A DNA stretch of 16,874 nucleotides, from the NCBI GenBank assembly GCA_047623555.1, contig JBLHMP010000084.1, positions 1-16,874 on the forward strand, given 5' to 3'. Positions 7,620-14,694 of the stretch are shown here, in pieces. Numbering within the stretch: the stretch's first letter is position 1; each line of letters begins with the position of its first letter. Made by a program: the position numbers and the translations under genes. Under the pieces are notes generated by a model. It was not told where the DNA came from, ran no database searches, and saw only the letters and a list, made by a program, of their open reading frames with translations. This DNA is from NORP181 sp047623555. GTDB lineage: Bacteria > Pseudomonadota > Alphaproteobacteria > Rhodobacterales > Rhodobacteraceae.

Positions 7620-8354
7620 ATGTTTCCTATTCGTGACCACAACCCGTCGGGGCGGACGCCCTATGTTGTCTATGCCCTGATCGCGCTTAACGTCGCGATG
7701 TATTTGGTGACGTTGTCGATCAAATCCGACCCCAACGCGCTGGCGCTGTTTTATGCCAACTGGGCCGTTGTACCGTTTCGGGTCAGCGACGGCACAAACC
7801 TGATCTCGCTGGTCAGTTCGATGTTCCTGCATGGCGGGCTGTTGCACCTGGCTGGTAACATGTTGTTTCTGTGGATTTTCGGCGATAATCTCGAAGACGA
7901 GATGGGCCACCTGATATTCCTAGCGTTCTACCTGATCGGTGGCGTTGGATCCGGCCTGATCCATGTTATGTCCGCCCCCGGCTCGATCATCCCAACCGTC
8001 GGAGCCTCTGGCGCCATTGCCGCCGTCATGGGCGGCTATCTGCTGCTTTTCCCCAAAGCGCGGGTCGATATCATTATCATCTTCATCGTATTCTTCAAAA
8101 TCTTCCCGGTTCCGGCCTGGGTCATGCTTGGCCTGTGGTTCGGCTTGCAGCTACTTGGCGGCGTAAATTCAGACCCAACCACCGGCGGCGTTGCCTATTG
8201 GGCGCATGCTGGGGGCTTTGTAGTCGGCCTCATCCTGCTGATCCCACTTTGGCGCAAACGCGGTGGCACGCAATACTGGAGCGTTAACCACGGCAAACCG
8301 CCGCATCCTGAGAACATCTACAGCCCCAGCCGCATCCCTAAAATTCAACGCTAA
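7620..8354 (+). CDS. Rhomboid-family intramembrane serine protease
   Basis: A 244-residue inner-membrane protein with about six hydrophobic segments and a short cytoplasmic N-terminus (MFPIRDHNPS, typical for this subgroup). The catalytic dyad is visible: Ser130 in GASGAIAAVMG and His196 in YWAHAGGFVVG. His71, His76 and Asn80 in FLHGGLLHLAGN belong to the oxyanion region. Rhomboids cut transmembrane substrates inside the bilayer; the substrate here is unknown. The gene starts 42 bp after putA with no terminator visible between them, so read-through from putA is possible, but a link to proline use is not implied. The ribosome binding site is weak. The C-terminal tail after residue 212 is basic and soluble. 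Confidence 0.93.
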   Translation: MFPIRDHNPSGRTPYVVYALIALNVAMYLVTLSIKSDPNALALFYANWAVVPFRVSDGTNLISLVSSMFLHGGLLHLAGNMLFLWIFGDNLEDEMGHLIFLAFYLIGGVGSGLIHVMSAPGSIIPTVGASGAIAAVMGGYLLLFPKARVDIIIIFIVFFKIFPVPAWVMLGLWFGLQLLGGVNSDPTTGGVAYWAHAGGFVVGLILLIPLWRKRGGTQYWSVNHGKPPHPENIYSPSRIPKIQR

Positions 8355-8356
8355 TA

Positions 8357-8380
8357 GCCCGCCCAAAAATTCAGGCGGGC
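8357..8380 (+). terminator. Rho-independent-like terminator after the rhomboid gene
   Basis: GCCCGCC (8357-8363) pairs with GGCGGGC (8374-8380) around a 10-nt A-rich loop, three bases after the rhomboid stop. It is followed by a T-rich stretch (CATTCATATTCTTTTG). Confidence 0.7.
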
Positions 8381-8415
8381 CATTCATATTCTTTTGTTTA
8401 AAAATATCCCCGCCG

Positions 8416-8452
8416 GAGGCTTCCCGCCTCACCACAGACGCATGCGCCTGTG
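8416..8452. repeat. Two adjacent palindromes between rhomboid and suhB
   Basis: GAGGC-TTCCC-GCCTC (8416-8430) is followed by CACAGACGCATGCGCCTGTG (8433-8452), a 20-nt dyad with a single A/C mismatch. They sit between two convergent genes. The preceding AAATATCCCCGCCGGAGGC resembles a motif I remember from many Rhodobacteraceae intergenic regions, which would make this a dispersed repeat; that is memory, not a search result. Confidence 0.5.
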
Positions 8453-8473
8453 TTGAGTGCAAACTTCGCCAAT

Positions 8474-8518
8474 GGAAAATTTCAAATTTTCCGGTCCGTT
8501 TTCTTAAAAAGAAACCGG
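8474..8518 (-). terminator. Palindrome pair downstream of suhB
   Basis: GGAAAATTTCAAATTTTCC (8474-8492) is a perfect palindrome around one central C. It overlaps by two bases a second stem, CCGG (8491-8494) with CCGG (8515-8518) plus TTTCTT/AAGAAA (8500-8505/8509-8514). Both lie directly after the suhB stop (8519-8521), so they may end suhB transcription and block read-through from the convergent side. Confidence 0.5.
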
Positions 8519-9304
8519 CTACTTGCGAATAACCTTGGCGAATTTTTCAAAAATCCGCTCGTTGCCGCAGATCACTTCACCATCCGGCACCACATCACCG
8601 CCCGGATTGAGCGCTTCGACAAACCCGCCAGCCTCTCGTACGATCACGACGCCAGCCGCCAAATCCCATTGCTGCAGGTTGCGTTCCCAGAACCCATCGT
8701 AGCGGCCAGCAGCAACATAGGCCATGTCCAGCGCCGCAGCGCCCCAGCGCCGTACGCCGGCACAAACCGGCAATATCCGCGCCAGATCCTGCAATGTTTC
8801 GGGCAAATCCGCCCGTCCACCAAAAGGCAGACCGGTGGCAAAAATGCTCTCAATCATCCGATTACGGCCTGAAACACGCAAACGTGTGTCGTTCATCCAG
8901 GCGCCGGCACCTTTTTCGGCGTAAAACATCTCGTCTTTGGCCGCATCAAATACCACACCGGCCACCATCTGACCTTTGTGCTCCAACCCGATGGACACCG
9001 CCCAATGGGGCAATCCGTGCAGGTAATTGGTGGTGCCATCCAGCGGATCAACGATCCAACGCCGGGTTGGGTCAACACCATCGATGCCGCCACCTTCTTC
9101 GGCCAGCCAACCATAGGTCGGACGCGCGCCCAGCAATTCCTCTTTCAGGATTTCCTCGGCGGCGATATCGGCCTTAGAGACAAAGTCTCCGGCGCCTTTC
9201 ATCGATACCTGAAGGTTCTCCACTTCGCGGAAATCCTTGACCAGTGACCGGCCAGCCGCACGGGCTGCCTTGATCATGATGTTAAGATTTGCACTGCCTA
9301 CCAT
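8519..9304 (-). CDS. suhB: Inositol-1-monophosphatase family protein SuhB
   Basis: A 261-residue Mg2+-dependent, lithium-sensitive-type phosphatase that removes phosphate from inositol phosphates or related sugar phosphates. In some bacteria the same protein also acts on RNA polymerase antitermination. The metal site is complete: E69 in LAEEGG, DPLDGTTN at residues 86-93 (D86, D89) and WDLAAG with D214. The start at 9304 has CAGGAG ten bases upstream. The sequence closely resembles rhizobial SuhB as I recall it (NLQVSxKG near residue 31, YVAAGRxDGFWER near 196-208). Histidinol-phosphatase activity cannot be excluded by sequence alone. It has no co-oriented partner; the region upstream is decayed. 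Confidence 0.93.
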   Translation of the reverse strand: MVGSANLNIMIKAARAAGRSLVKDFREVENLQVSMKGAGDFVSKADIAAEEILKEELLGARPTYGWLAEEGGGIDGVDPTRRWIVDPLDGTTNYLHGLPHWAVSIGLEHKGQMVAGVVFDAAKDEMFYAEKGAGAWMNDTRLRVSGRNRMIESIFATGLPFGGRADLPETLQDLARILPVCAGVRRWGAAALDMAYVAAGRYDGFWERNLQQWDLAAGVVIVREAGGFVEALNPGGDVVPDGEVICGNERIFEKFAKVIRK

Positions 9305-9600
9305 TTCACACGCTCCTGTCGGGTCAGGCCGCGCGTATACGCCCGGACCTGACCCTTGCCAAGGGCTATTGGCGCCTCGTTGGCATCAACTCGACACGTT
9401 TTAGCTTTCGCAGGATGCGATCGGCCTGCATTTGACGCAAAAATACTCATCATAATGGTCGTCACCGCCAGTATCAGAGCCGTCGACCAAAGCCCCCGTT
9501 TCAGCGCCAGCGGCATACCACTTGCACCAAAGAGGCTCACAGCACACCAGACGCCAGTCAAAAACCTCAATCCCCCTTCGATCGCCCCCCCCCATGTCAC
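9298..9600 (-). other. Possible small membrane protein ORF, doubtful
   Basis: A 100-codon frame from a GTG at 9600 ends seven bases inside the suhB start. It contains two hydrophobic stretches (about residues 12-32, and GLWSTALILAVTTIMMSIFA near 36-56) and a basic tail. No ribosome binding site is obvious and I recognise no family. The start lies at a run of nine G on this strand (9585-9593), which would make the frame unstable. It is in the same frame as the truncated ORF that begins at 9699 inside the sigma pseudogene, so it could be the membrane part of a dead anti-sigma gene. It could equally be chance. Confidence 0.2.
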
Positions 9601-9679
9601 CCAGCCTAATTTGCCGCAAAACCGCTTTAACTCAGTTCAAAATTACCAAATCTGGCGGTCCTCGTCATTTAGCGACGGC

Positions 9680-10001
9680 TCAATCAGTTTCTTCAGCACT
9701 CTCTCCTGTCAAACCCGCGCGCAATTTTTCGCGCATCTGCATAAATCGGGCATAAGTCGGGTTTTCACTGTGCCACCGGCACATCCAATGCGATGGCGAG
9801 TTCGGCCAGCCGCATATCCTCAGGATAAAACAGCGCCACCCAGGCGCGGTGACCCGGCGGCAATTGCGCCAAAGCCCGTCGCACAACCGTTGCATCCGCT
9901 AAACCAAACCCGGATTCGGGCATGAATGCCGCCGTTTCTACGGCCAGTTCGTGGCTTTGGGAGTTGGTTTGCTGTGTACGGGCGGCTGCTTCGCTCTCTC
10001 A
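9680..10001 (-). pseudogene. ECF sigma factor remnant (region 4) with two frame lesions
   Basis: The minus strand encodes ADATVVRRALAQLPPGHRA, WVALFYPEDMRLAELAIAL and DVPV, then shifts frame. A second frame ends YARFMQMREKLRAGLTGESA plus EETD and TGA (9680-9682). This is sigma-70 region 4 of an ECF factor: helix-turn-helix with LAELAIALDVPVGTVKTR and an MREKLRAGL tail. Restoring one G at about 9773-9775 and deleting one copy of an 11-bp tandem duplication (9740-9750 and 9751-9761, 10/11 identical) gives a continuous reading DVPVGTVKTRFMQMREKLRAG. Region 2 is missing: an in-frame stop lies at 9999-10001 and nothing sigma-like precedes it. A GTG at 9699 with AGGAGAGA in front opens a second frame (LKKLIEPSLNDEDRQIW) that stops after 18 codons. 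It is placed where an anti-sigma gene normally overlaps. Confidence 0.75.
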
Positions 10002-10153
10002 TATCCAGTCATTCAGATACCAGTGCGCTTGGATCGCAAAACGGTTCACTGAATTTGAAACATACTTTGCCGTAACGTCCCTTACCGCAGACCTCTTGCC
10101 AAATGCGGCCTTCCCGGCCAACGTCGCCGCGAGTCATCCTAAGGAGTTTCAAC

Positions 10154-11194
10154 ATGACCGATCAAATGCACCGCGTTGTACTGGCCAGCCGCCCTGACGG
10201 CGCCGTATCCGCCGATAATTTCCGCTATGAGGCCGCCCCCATCCCAACACCGGGCGATGGCGAAGTGTTGGTGAAAATCCAATATATGTCGCTGGACCCC
10301 TATATGCGCGGCCGGATGGACGACGCCAAATCCTATTCCGCACCGGTCCCGGTTGGCGGCTCCATGGAGGGCGGCGCCGTCGGCGAAGTCATCGCCTCAA
10401 ACAGCCCGCATTTCCAACCCGGCGATTTCGCATTTGGCATGTTTGGCTGGGTCACACATGGCTGCCTACCTGCAAAAGCACTGCAAAAACTGAACCCGTC
10501 ACATGGGCCAATCACCACCGCGTTGGGCGTGTTGGGCATGCCTGGGTTCACCGGCTGGCACGGTCTTAACACCTACGGCAAACCCAAGGCTGGCGAAACG
10601 CTGGTCGTTGCTGCTGCCACCGGGCCGGTTGGTTCCATGGTTGGTCAGGTCGCGCGTTTGGCCGGTCTGCGCACTGTTGGCATCGCAGGTGGCCCTACGA
10701 AATGCGCGCTGGCCGTGGATAAGTTCGGCTTTGACGTCTGCCTGGATCACCGCGCCTATGACACCGCCGCCGATCTGCGCGCCGCCTTGGGTACGGCCTG
10801 CCCGGGTGGCATCGACATCTATTACGAGAACGTCGGTGGCAAGATACTTGAGGCGGTTATTCCGCTGATGAATACTTTTGGGCGCATCCCTATTTGTGGC
10901 ATGATCAGCTGGTATGATGCCGGCGCTTTGGGCGCAAATGCTCCGGCGCAATCACTGACGGCTCCAATGATATGGCGCAATATTCTGGTCAAGTTCCTGT
11001 CGGTAAATGGCTTTATTATCTCGAACCATTACGATCAATACCCGGCGTTCTTGGCCGAGATCGGACCCAAGATCGCCTCGGGTGAAATCGCCTATGTTGA
11101 GGACATCGCCGAGGGACTTGAGAACGCGCCAACCGCGTTTATGTCGATGCTCAAAGGCGGGAATATGGGCAAACAGATCGTCAAGGTCGCCTGA
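10154..11194 (+). CDS. NADPH-dependent oxidoreductase (CurA / leukotriene B4 dehydrogenase-like MDR)
   Basis: A 346-residue zinc-free medium-chain reductase. The N-terminal GroES-like domain carries SLDPYMRGRMDD, a hallmark of the CurA/PTGR branch. The Rossmann domain follows with ETLVVAAATGPVGSMVGQVA as the nucleotide loop and IDIYYENVGGKILEAVI. Such enzymes reduce alkenal or enone double bonds, or the curcumin-type diketone, with NADPH. The start is set at 10154 because AAGGAG lies at 10141-10146; an in-frame ATG at 10103 would add 17 residues that do not look like the family. The true substrate is unknown. It is convergent with metR, with only six bases between the stop codons. Confidence 0.93.
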   Translation: MTDQMHRVVLASRPDGAVSADNFRYEAAPIPTPGDGEVLVKIQYMSLDPYMRGRMDDAKSYSAPVPVGGSMEGGAVGEVIASNSPHFQPGDFAFGMFGWVTHGCLPAKALQKLNPSHGPITTALGVLGMPGFTGWHGLNTYGKPKAGETLVVAAATGPVGSMVGQVARLAGLRTVGIAGGPTKCALAVDKFGFDVCLDHRAYDTAADLRAALGTACPGGIDIYYENVGGKILEAVIPLMNTFGRIPICGMISWYDAGALGANAPAQSLTAPMIWRNILVKFLSVNGFIISNHYDQYPAFLAEIGPKIASGEIAYVEDIAEGLENAPTAFMSMLKGGNMGKQIVKVA

Positions 11195-11200
11195 CCTGCG

Positions 11201-12106
11201 CTAAATTGCCTGCAGCTTGTGCGCTTCAACGCGCGCAAGCCTGATCAATTCCTGAACAAAGGGTTTGTCCTTGTCAGTCGACCGGATCGCCGCATAAAGC
11301 CGCCGTTTGATCCCATTCGCCGTCAACGGTCGCGTCACATAATCCGAACTGTATTTGACCTCGCGCACCACCCAGTCGGGCAGCACAGACACCCCCCGAT
11401 TTGACGCCACAAGCAACAAAATTACCGCCGTCAACTCAACCTGCCGGATTGCCGCCGGTTCCACCTTGGCCGGGATCAATAACTGGCTGAAAATATCCAA
11501 CCGGGTGCGCTCCACCGGATAGGTAATCAACGTCTGATCGCGAAAATCTGCCGCGTCTACATAGGATTTTGCAGCCAGTGGATTCTGCGATGAGGCCACA
11601 AAAACCGGCTCGTATTCAAACAGTTCAATGAATTCGACACCTTTCAGATCCTCGGGGTCGGACGACACCACGAGGTCGACCTCTTCTTTCACCAGTGCGG
11701 GCATTGCGTCAAAGGCCAGACCGGGGCGAATATCGACATCCACATCCGGCCACGACCGCCGAAACGCCTCAAGCACCGGGAACAACCATTCAAAACAGGC
11801 GTGGCATTCAATGGCGATGTGCATCCGCCCGCTTTTGCCACCACGCAGATTGGCAAATTCCTCTTGCATCGCTTCGACCTGCGGCAACACTTGCTCGGCC
11901 AGCCGCAGCAATCGCAACCCCGCCGCCGACAGCTTCATCGGCTTGGCACGGCGCACAAAAAGCTCAATCCCGGCCTGATCCTCAAGCCCCTTAACCTGAT
12001 GGCTCAGCGCACTTTGGGTGATGTTCAACCGATCCGCAGCACGGCCCAAACCTCCGGCCTCATGTATCGCTTTGATCGTGCGGAGATGGCGAAATTCGAT
12101 GTGCAA
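11201..12106 (-). CDS. metR: LysR-family regulator MetR
   Basis: A LysR-type activator of about 301 residues, close to MetR. The N-terminal winged HTH has LGRAADRLNITQSALSHQVK, ending in LFVRRAKPMKLSAAG; the co-inducer domain contains IAIECHACFEWLFPVLEAF, TLITYPVERTRLDI and ASNRGVSVLPDWVV. MetR responds to homocysteine and controls metE, metF, metH or glyA. The start is a TTG: no ATG or GTG occurs near the domain edge, and the family begins MHIEFRHLRT-like, so TTG at 12106 is preferred over TTG at 12118. The open frame continues far upstream through the metF gene, but that part is antisense reading. Divergent to metF. Confidence 0.9.
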   Translation of the reverse strand: MHIEFRHLRTIKAIHEAGGLGRAADRLNITQSALSHQVKGLEDQAGIELFVRRAKPMKLSAAGLRLLRLAEQVLPQVEAMQEEFANLRGGKSGRMHIAIECHACFEWLFPVLEAFRRSWPDVDVDIRPGLAFDAMPALVKEEVDLVVSSDPEDLKGVEFIELFEYEPVFVASSQNPLAAKSYVDAADFRDQTLITYPVERTRLDIFSQLLIPAKVEPAAIRQVELTAVILLLVASNRGVSVLPDWVVREVKYSSDYVTRPLTANGIKRRLYAAIRSTDKDKPFVQELIRLARVEAHKLQAI

Positions 12107-12199
12107 CCTATGGTCCAACTCATGTTGTTGTTGAATATTATGAATTTGTCTCACGTTTACCCACATGCGACAAGGGGGCAAATCTAAGGAGTACAGCCA
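12107..12199. promoter_or_regulatory. metR-metF divergent control region
   Basis: The 93-bp gap holds TGAATATTATGAA at 12132-12144, which matches the left half and the centre of the MetR consensus TGAANNTNNTTCA but not the right half. It overlaps the region where the metR transcript would start. The metF Shine-Dalgarno AAGGAG lies at 12186-12191. No SAM riboswitch fold is visible in this short gap. Confidence 0.4.
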
Positions 12200-13066
12200 A
12201 TGTCCACGCTCGGCATATCGTTCGAATTCTTTCCACCACAGTCCTTGCAGGGCTCTTTCCGGCTCTGGGATACGGTGCAAACGCTGGCGCCGCTGAACCC
12301 GCGATTTGTGTCGGTGACCTATGGTGCAGGCGGCACCACCCGCGATCTGACGCGGGATGCGGTGACGACGTTGCACCAATCCAGCGGGCTGAACGTGGCG
12401 GCGCATCTGACCTGTATTAACGCCACCCGCGCCGAAACCCTGGCAATTGCCGACAATTTCGCCTGTGCCGGGGTGAGCGACATCGTTGCGCTGCGCGGCG
12501 ATCCGCCAAAAGGGCAGGATCGGTTTGAACCGCACCCAGATGGCTTTGCCGACACCTGCGAGCTGATCGCTGCGCTGGCCGAGACCGGCAAATTCAACAT
12601 TCGCGTTGGCGCCTATCCTGATACCCATCCCGAGGCGCGCGATATGAAGGCGGACATAGACTGGCTCAAGGCGAAACTTGATGCTGGCGCGACCGAGGCC
12701 CTGACCCAGTTCTTTTTTGAGGCCGACACCTTTCTGCGGTTCCGCGATGCCTGTGTCAAAGCCGGGATCAAAGCACCAGTCACACCTGGCATCTTGCCGA
12801 TCGAAAACTGGAAAGGCGCGCGGGCGTTTGCGGCGCGCTGCGGCGCCAAGATACCCGGCTGGCTGGTTGATGCGTTTGAAACGGCCACCCGCGATGGCCG
12901 CGAGGATTTATTGGCCACGGCCGTGTGTACCGAGCTGTGCAGTGATCTGATCGACGAAGGCGTTGATCAGCTGCATTTCTATACGCTGAACCGCCCGGAA
13001 TTGACCCGCGATGTGTGTCACGCGCTTGGCATCACGGCACGAACTCAGTTGCAGAACGTGGCGTAA
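12200..13066 (+). CDS. metF: Methylenetetrahydrofolate reductase MetF
   Basis: A 288-residue FAD enzyme that reduces 5,10-methylene-THF to 5-methyl-THF, the methyl donor for methionine synthesis. It is a complete TIM-barrel of normal length. Visible features are ISFEFFPP at the N-terminus (catalytic Glu9), VSVTYGAGGTTRD, AHLTCINATRAE, LRGDPP (Asp101 at the flavin/folate site), ALTQFFFEADTFLRF and PVTPGILPI. The start is supported by AAGGAG nine bases upstream. It is divergent from metR, its likely regulator. It is followed by a thioesterase gene 55 bp on, with which it might be co-transcribed; the gap contains a hairpin over the next ribosome binding site. Confidence 0.97.
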   Translation: MSTLGISFEFFPPQSLQGSFRLWDTVQTLAPLNPRFVSVTYGAGGTTRDLTRDAVTTLHQSSGLNVAAHLTCINATRAETLAIADNFACAGVSDIVALRGDPPKGQDRFEPHPDGFADTCELIAALAETGKFNIRVGAYPDTHPEARDMKADIDWLKAKLDAGATEALTQFFFEADTFLRFRDACVKAGIKAPVTPGILPIENWKGARAFAARCGAKIPGWLVDAFETATRDGREDLLATAVCTELCSDLIDEGVDQLHFYTLNRPELTRDVCHALGITARTQLQNVA

Positions 13067-13082
13067 ATCTTGTTCATTTAAA

Positions 13083-13113
13083 TCTCCCTGTTAGCGTCCG
13101 CAGCAACAGGAGA
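13083..13113 (+). promoter_or_regulatory. Hairpin enclosing the thioesterase ribosome binding site
   Basis: TCTCC-C-TGTT (13083-13092) pairs with AACAGGAGA (13105-13113): nine base pairs, one bulged C and a 12-nt loop. The Shine-Dalgarno AGGAG before the ATG at 13122 lies wholly in the 3' arm. If formed, it would limit translation until opened. It could also act as a weak attenuator of metF read-through, although no U-run follows. Confidence 0.5.
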
Positions 13114-13121
13114 AATACATT

Positions 13122-13607
13122 ATGAAATTTGCCACTAGCCCCGAAGATCTGCTGACCCAAGCCGAAGTATTATCCATGTCCGGCCTGGAATTCATGCAGG
13201 CCATCTTCGACGGAACCCAACCCGGCCCGCCAATTAGCCAAACGATGGGCTATACGCTGCATCACATCGAAGAAGGCCGCGCGGTGTTTCGCGGCACGCC
13301 CGAATTCAACGTCACTAACCCAATGGGAACGGTGCATGGCGGCTGGTACGGAACCCTGCTCGATAGCGCGATGGCCTGTGCGGTGATGACCAAAGTGCCG
13401 CGCGGATCGGTCTATACAACGCTGGAATACAAAATCAGCATTATCCGTTCGATCCCTCTGGGTATGATCATCGATTGCGAAGGTGTGGTTGACCACGCGG
13501 GGCGTTCAACCGGTATTGCCCATGGTGAAATTCGCGGTGTTGAGAACGGTAAACTTTACGCCACCGGGACAACCACCTGTATCATCATGGACCCGTCCAA
13601 GCGGTAA
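13122..13607 (+). CDS. PaaI-type hotdog-fold acyl-CoA thioesterase
   Basis: A 161-residue single hotdog domain. The active-site segment FNVTNPMGTVHGGWYGTLLD contains the HGG motif (H72-G73-G74) and the catalytic-region Asp81. LEYKISIIRSIP forms the central beta-strands. Members hydrolyse aromatic or medium-chain acyl-CoA thioesters; the substrate here is not predictable. The first ~40 residues form an N-terminal extension common in PaaI_thioesterase proteins (GLEFMQAIFDG). AACAGGAG provides the ribosome binding site and is held in a hairpin. It could be read from the metF promoter, though no functional tie to methionine synthesis is known to me. Confidence 0.92.
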   Translation: MKFATSPEDLLTQAEVLSMSGLEFMQAIFDGTQPGPPISQTMGYTLHHIEEGRAVFRGTPEFNVTNPMGTVHGGWYGTLLDSAMACAVMTKVPRGSVYTTLEYKISIIRSIPLGMIIDCEGVVDHAGRSTGIAHGEIRGVENGKLYATGTTTCIIMDPSKR

Positions 13608-13649
13608 AGCCGCGACATCCGCACCAGGGCGCCAAACAAAATATGTAAT

Positions 13650-13665
13650 GTGCGCTTCAGCGCAC
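13650..13665. terminator. Hairpin between convergent thioesterase and DUF2235 genes
   Basis: GTGCGC-TTCA-GCGCAC is a perfect 6-bp stem. The stop codon of the DUF2235 gene (TGA, 13657-13659) lies in its loop. On the plus strand GCCTTT follows, a very short T-run, so terminator activity is uncertain. Confidence 0.4.
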
Positions 13666-14694
13666 GCCTTTGGATTGCGCAACGCTTTCGTGAATACGTT
13701 CCGATTGGTCCTGACCAACAACACGCGGGCTGCGCATCAGAAACATCTTGCCCCAACTGCGCCACGTCCCCACGGACGGGGCGGTAGGATCGGTATAAAA
13801 CCGGGCCTGCCAGCCATCCGGCAACGGCAATCCACAGGCCTCGGCGCGTTCTAACATCCACACGAGCGATAGGTTGGCCAAGGGGCGCGCCGCCTCATAC
13901 CCGCCAAGCTGGCCGCCGATGTCGCCGTGACTACCGCTAAACCAGACCTGTTCCAGATGCCCCGACCAGTCCGGCAGGGTTTCCCACATCACCGGTTTGA
14001 ACACCCGCCGCGTCTCGTTCAACGCAAGCGCATGATAGCCGTTGCAAATGCTTGGCCCCAGCGCATGGCTGTGAAATTCATGACGCGCCGACGCCAGCTG
14101 CCGCAAAATCGGTATGCGCAGGCCCAGCGCCTTGACCGTATCCCAAACCCCAACCATCTCAATCGGCACAAATTCATGGCAAAAAGCCCGCGAAAACGCC
14201 ATCGCCTGCGGCCCACCCGGATGCATTTCGTAATGCCGATACGCGGTGCGGATGTTGCGCACGGTGGCATGTTCGGCCCTGACCAGCCCCACCATATCAA
14301 TCACCCCGGCAAGCGAGCGCACCGCATAGGCACCGCGTGAATAGCCGATCAGAAACACCTGATCTCCGGGGCGATATCGCGATGCCAAAAACCCATAGGC
14401 CCGCCGGATTTGTCGATTGATACCCCGCCCCAGCAATACATCCAGCGTTGTGCGCCAACTGGGCCATTGCACCCCGGCCTCGTAGTAAACCGACACCTGC
14501 GCGCCCATTTCGCGGCACAGGTGATAGGTCACGCCCGCGTGGGTCTCATACCCGGGTTCAAGCGACGACATGGTGCCGTCCAGAATGATCACATGCGTCT
14601 GCGGTCCGCGCCGCCGAACTTCGCCAGTCTGCTCAGATCGAAACGGTCGGGCAAGCCATGAAAACAGGCGTTTACTCAGCCGCGACAGCGCCAT
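13657..14694 (-). CDS. DUF2235 alpha/beta-hydrolase
   Basis: A 345-residue protein of the DUF2235 family, which includes the catalytic domain of Tle1-type phospholipase effectors. Visible features are THVIILDGTMSS near residue 33 (an early beta-strand with a family Asp), the nucleophile elbow GYSRGAY with Ser119, EMVGVWDTVKAL with Asp185, and VWFSGSHGDIGGQ with His256. These fit a Ser-Asp-His triad. No signal peptide, PAAR, VgrG, immunity gene or other secretion gene is seen nearby, so a housekeeping or lipase-like hydrolase role is as likely as an effector role. The first 23 bases overlap the end of the CoxL-like gene, which suggests translational coupling. Confidence 0.9.
   Translation of the reverse strand: MALSRLSKRLFSWLARPFRSEQTGEVRRRGPQTHVIILDGTMSSLEPGYETHAGVTYHLCREMGAQVSVYYEAGVQWPSWRTTLDVLLGRGINRQIRRAYGFLASRYRPGDQVFLIGYSRGAYAVRSLAGVIDMVGLVRAEHATVRNIRTAYRHYEMHPGGPQAMAFSRAFCHEFVPIEMVGVWDTVKALGLRIPILRQLASARHEFHSHALGPSICNGYHALALNETRRVFKPVMWETLPDWSGHLEQVWFSGSHGDIGGQLGGYEAARPLANLSLVWMLERAEACGLPLPDGWQARFYTDPTAPSVGTWRSWGKMFLMRSPRVVGQDQSERIHESVAQSKGVR

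Noticed and set aside
8416..8518. CRISPR array
   Set aside because: The palindromes differ from one another and there is no repeat-spacer periodicity.
10103..10153. Upstream ATG for the NADPH oxidoreductase
   Set aside because: The ATG at 10154 has a strong AAGGAG and fits the family N-terminus; the added 17 residues do not.
12107..12199. SAM riboswitch before metF
   Set aside because: The gap is too short for a known SAM aptamer next to the metF start and no conserved core is visible; control by MetR explains the locus.
12119..12628. N-terminal extension of the metR frame to 475 residues
   Set aside because: The extra 170 residues are the antisense of metF and the intergenic gap, low in family similarity. 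MetR homology begins at about 12106.
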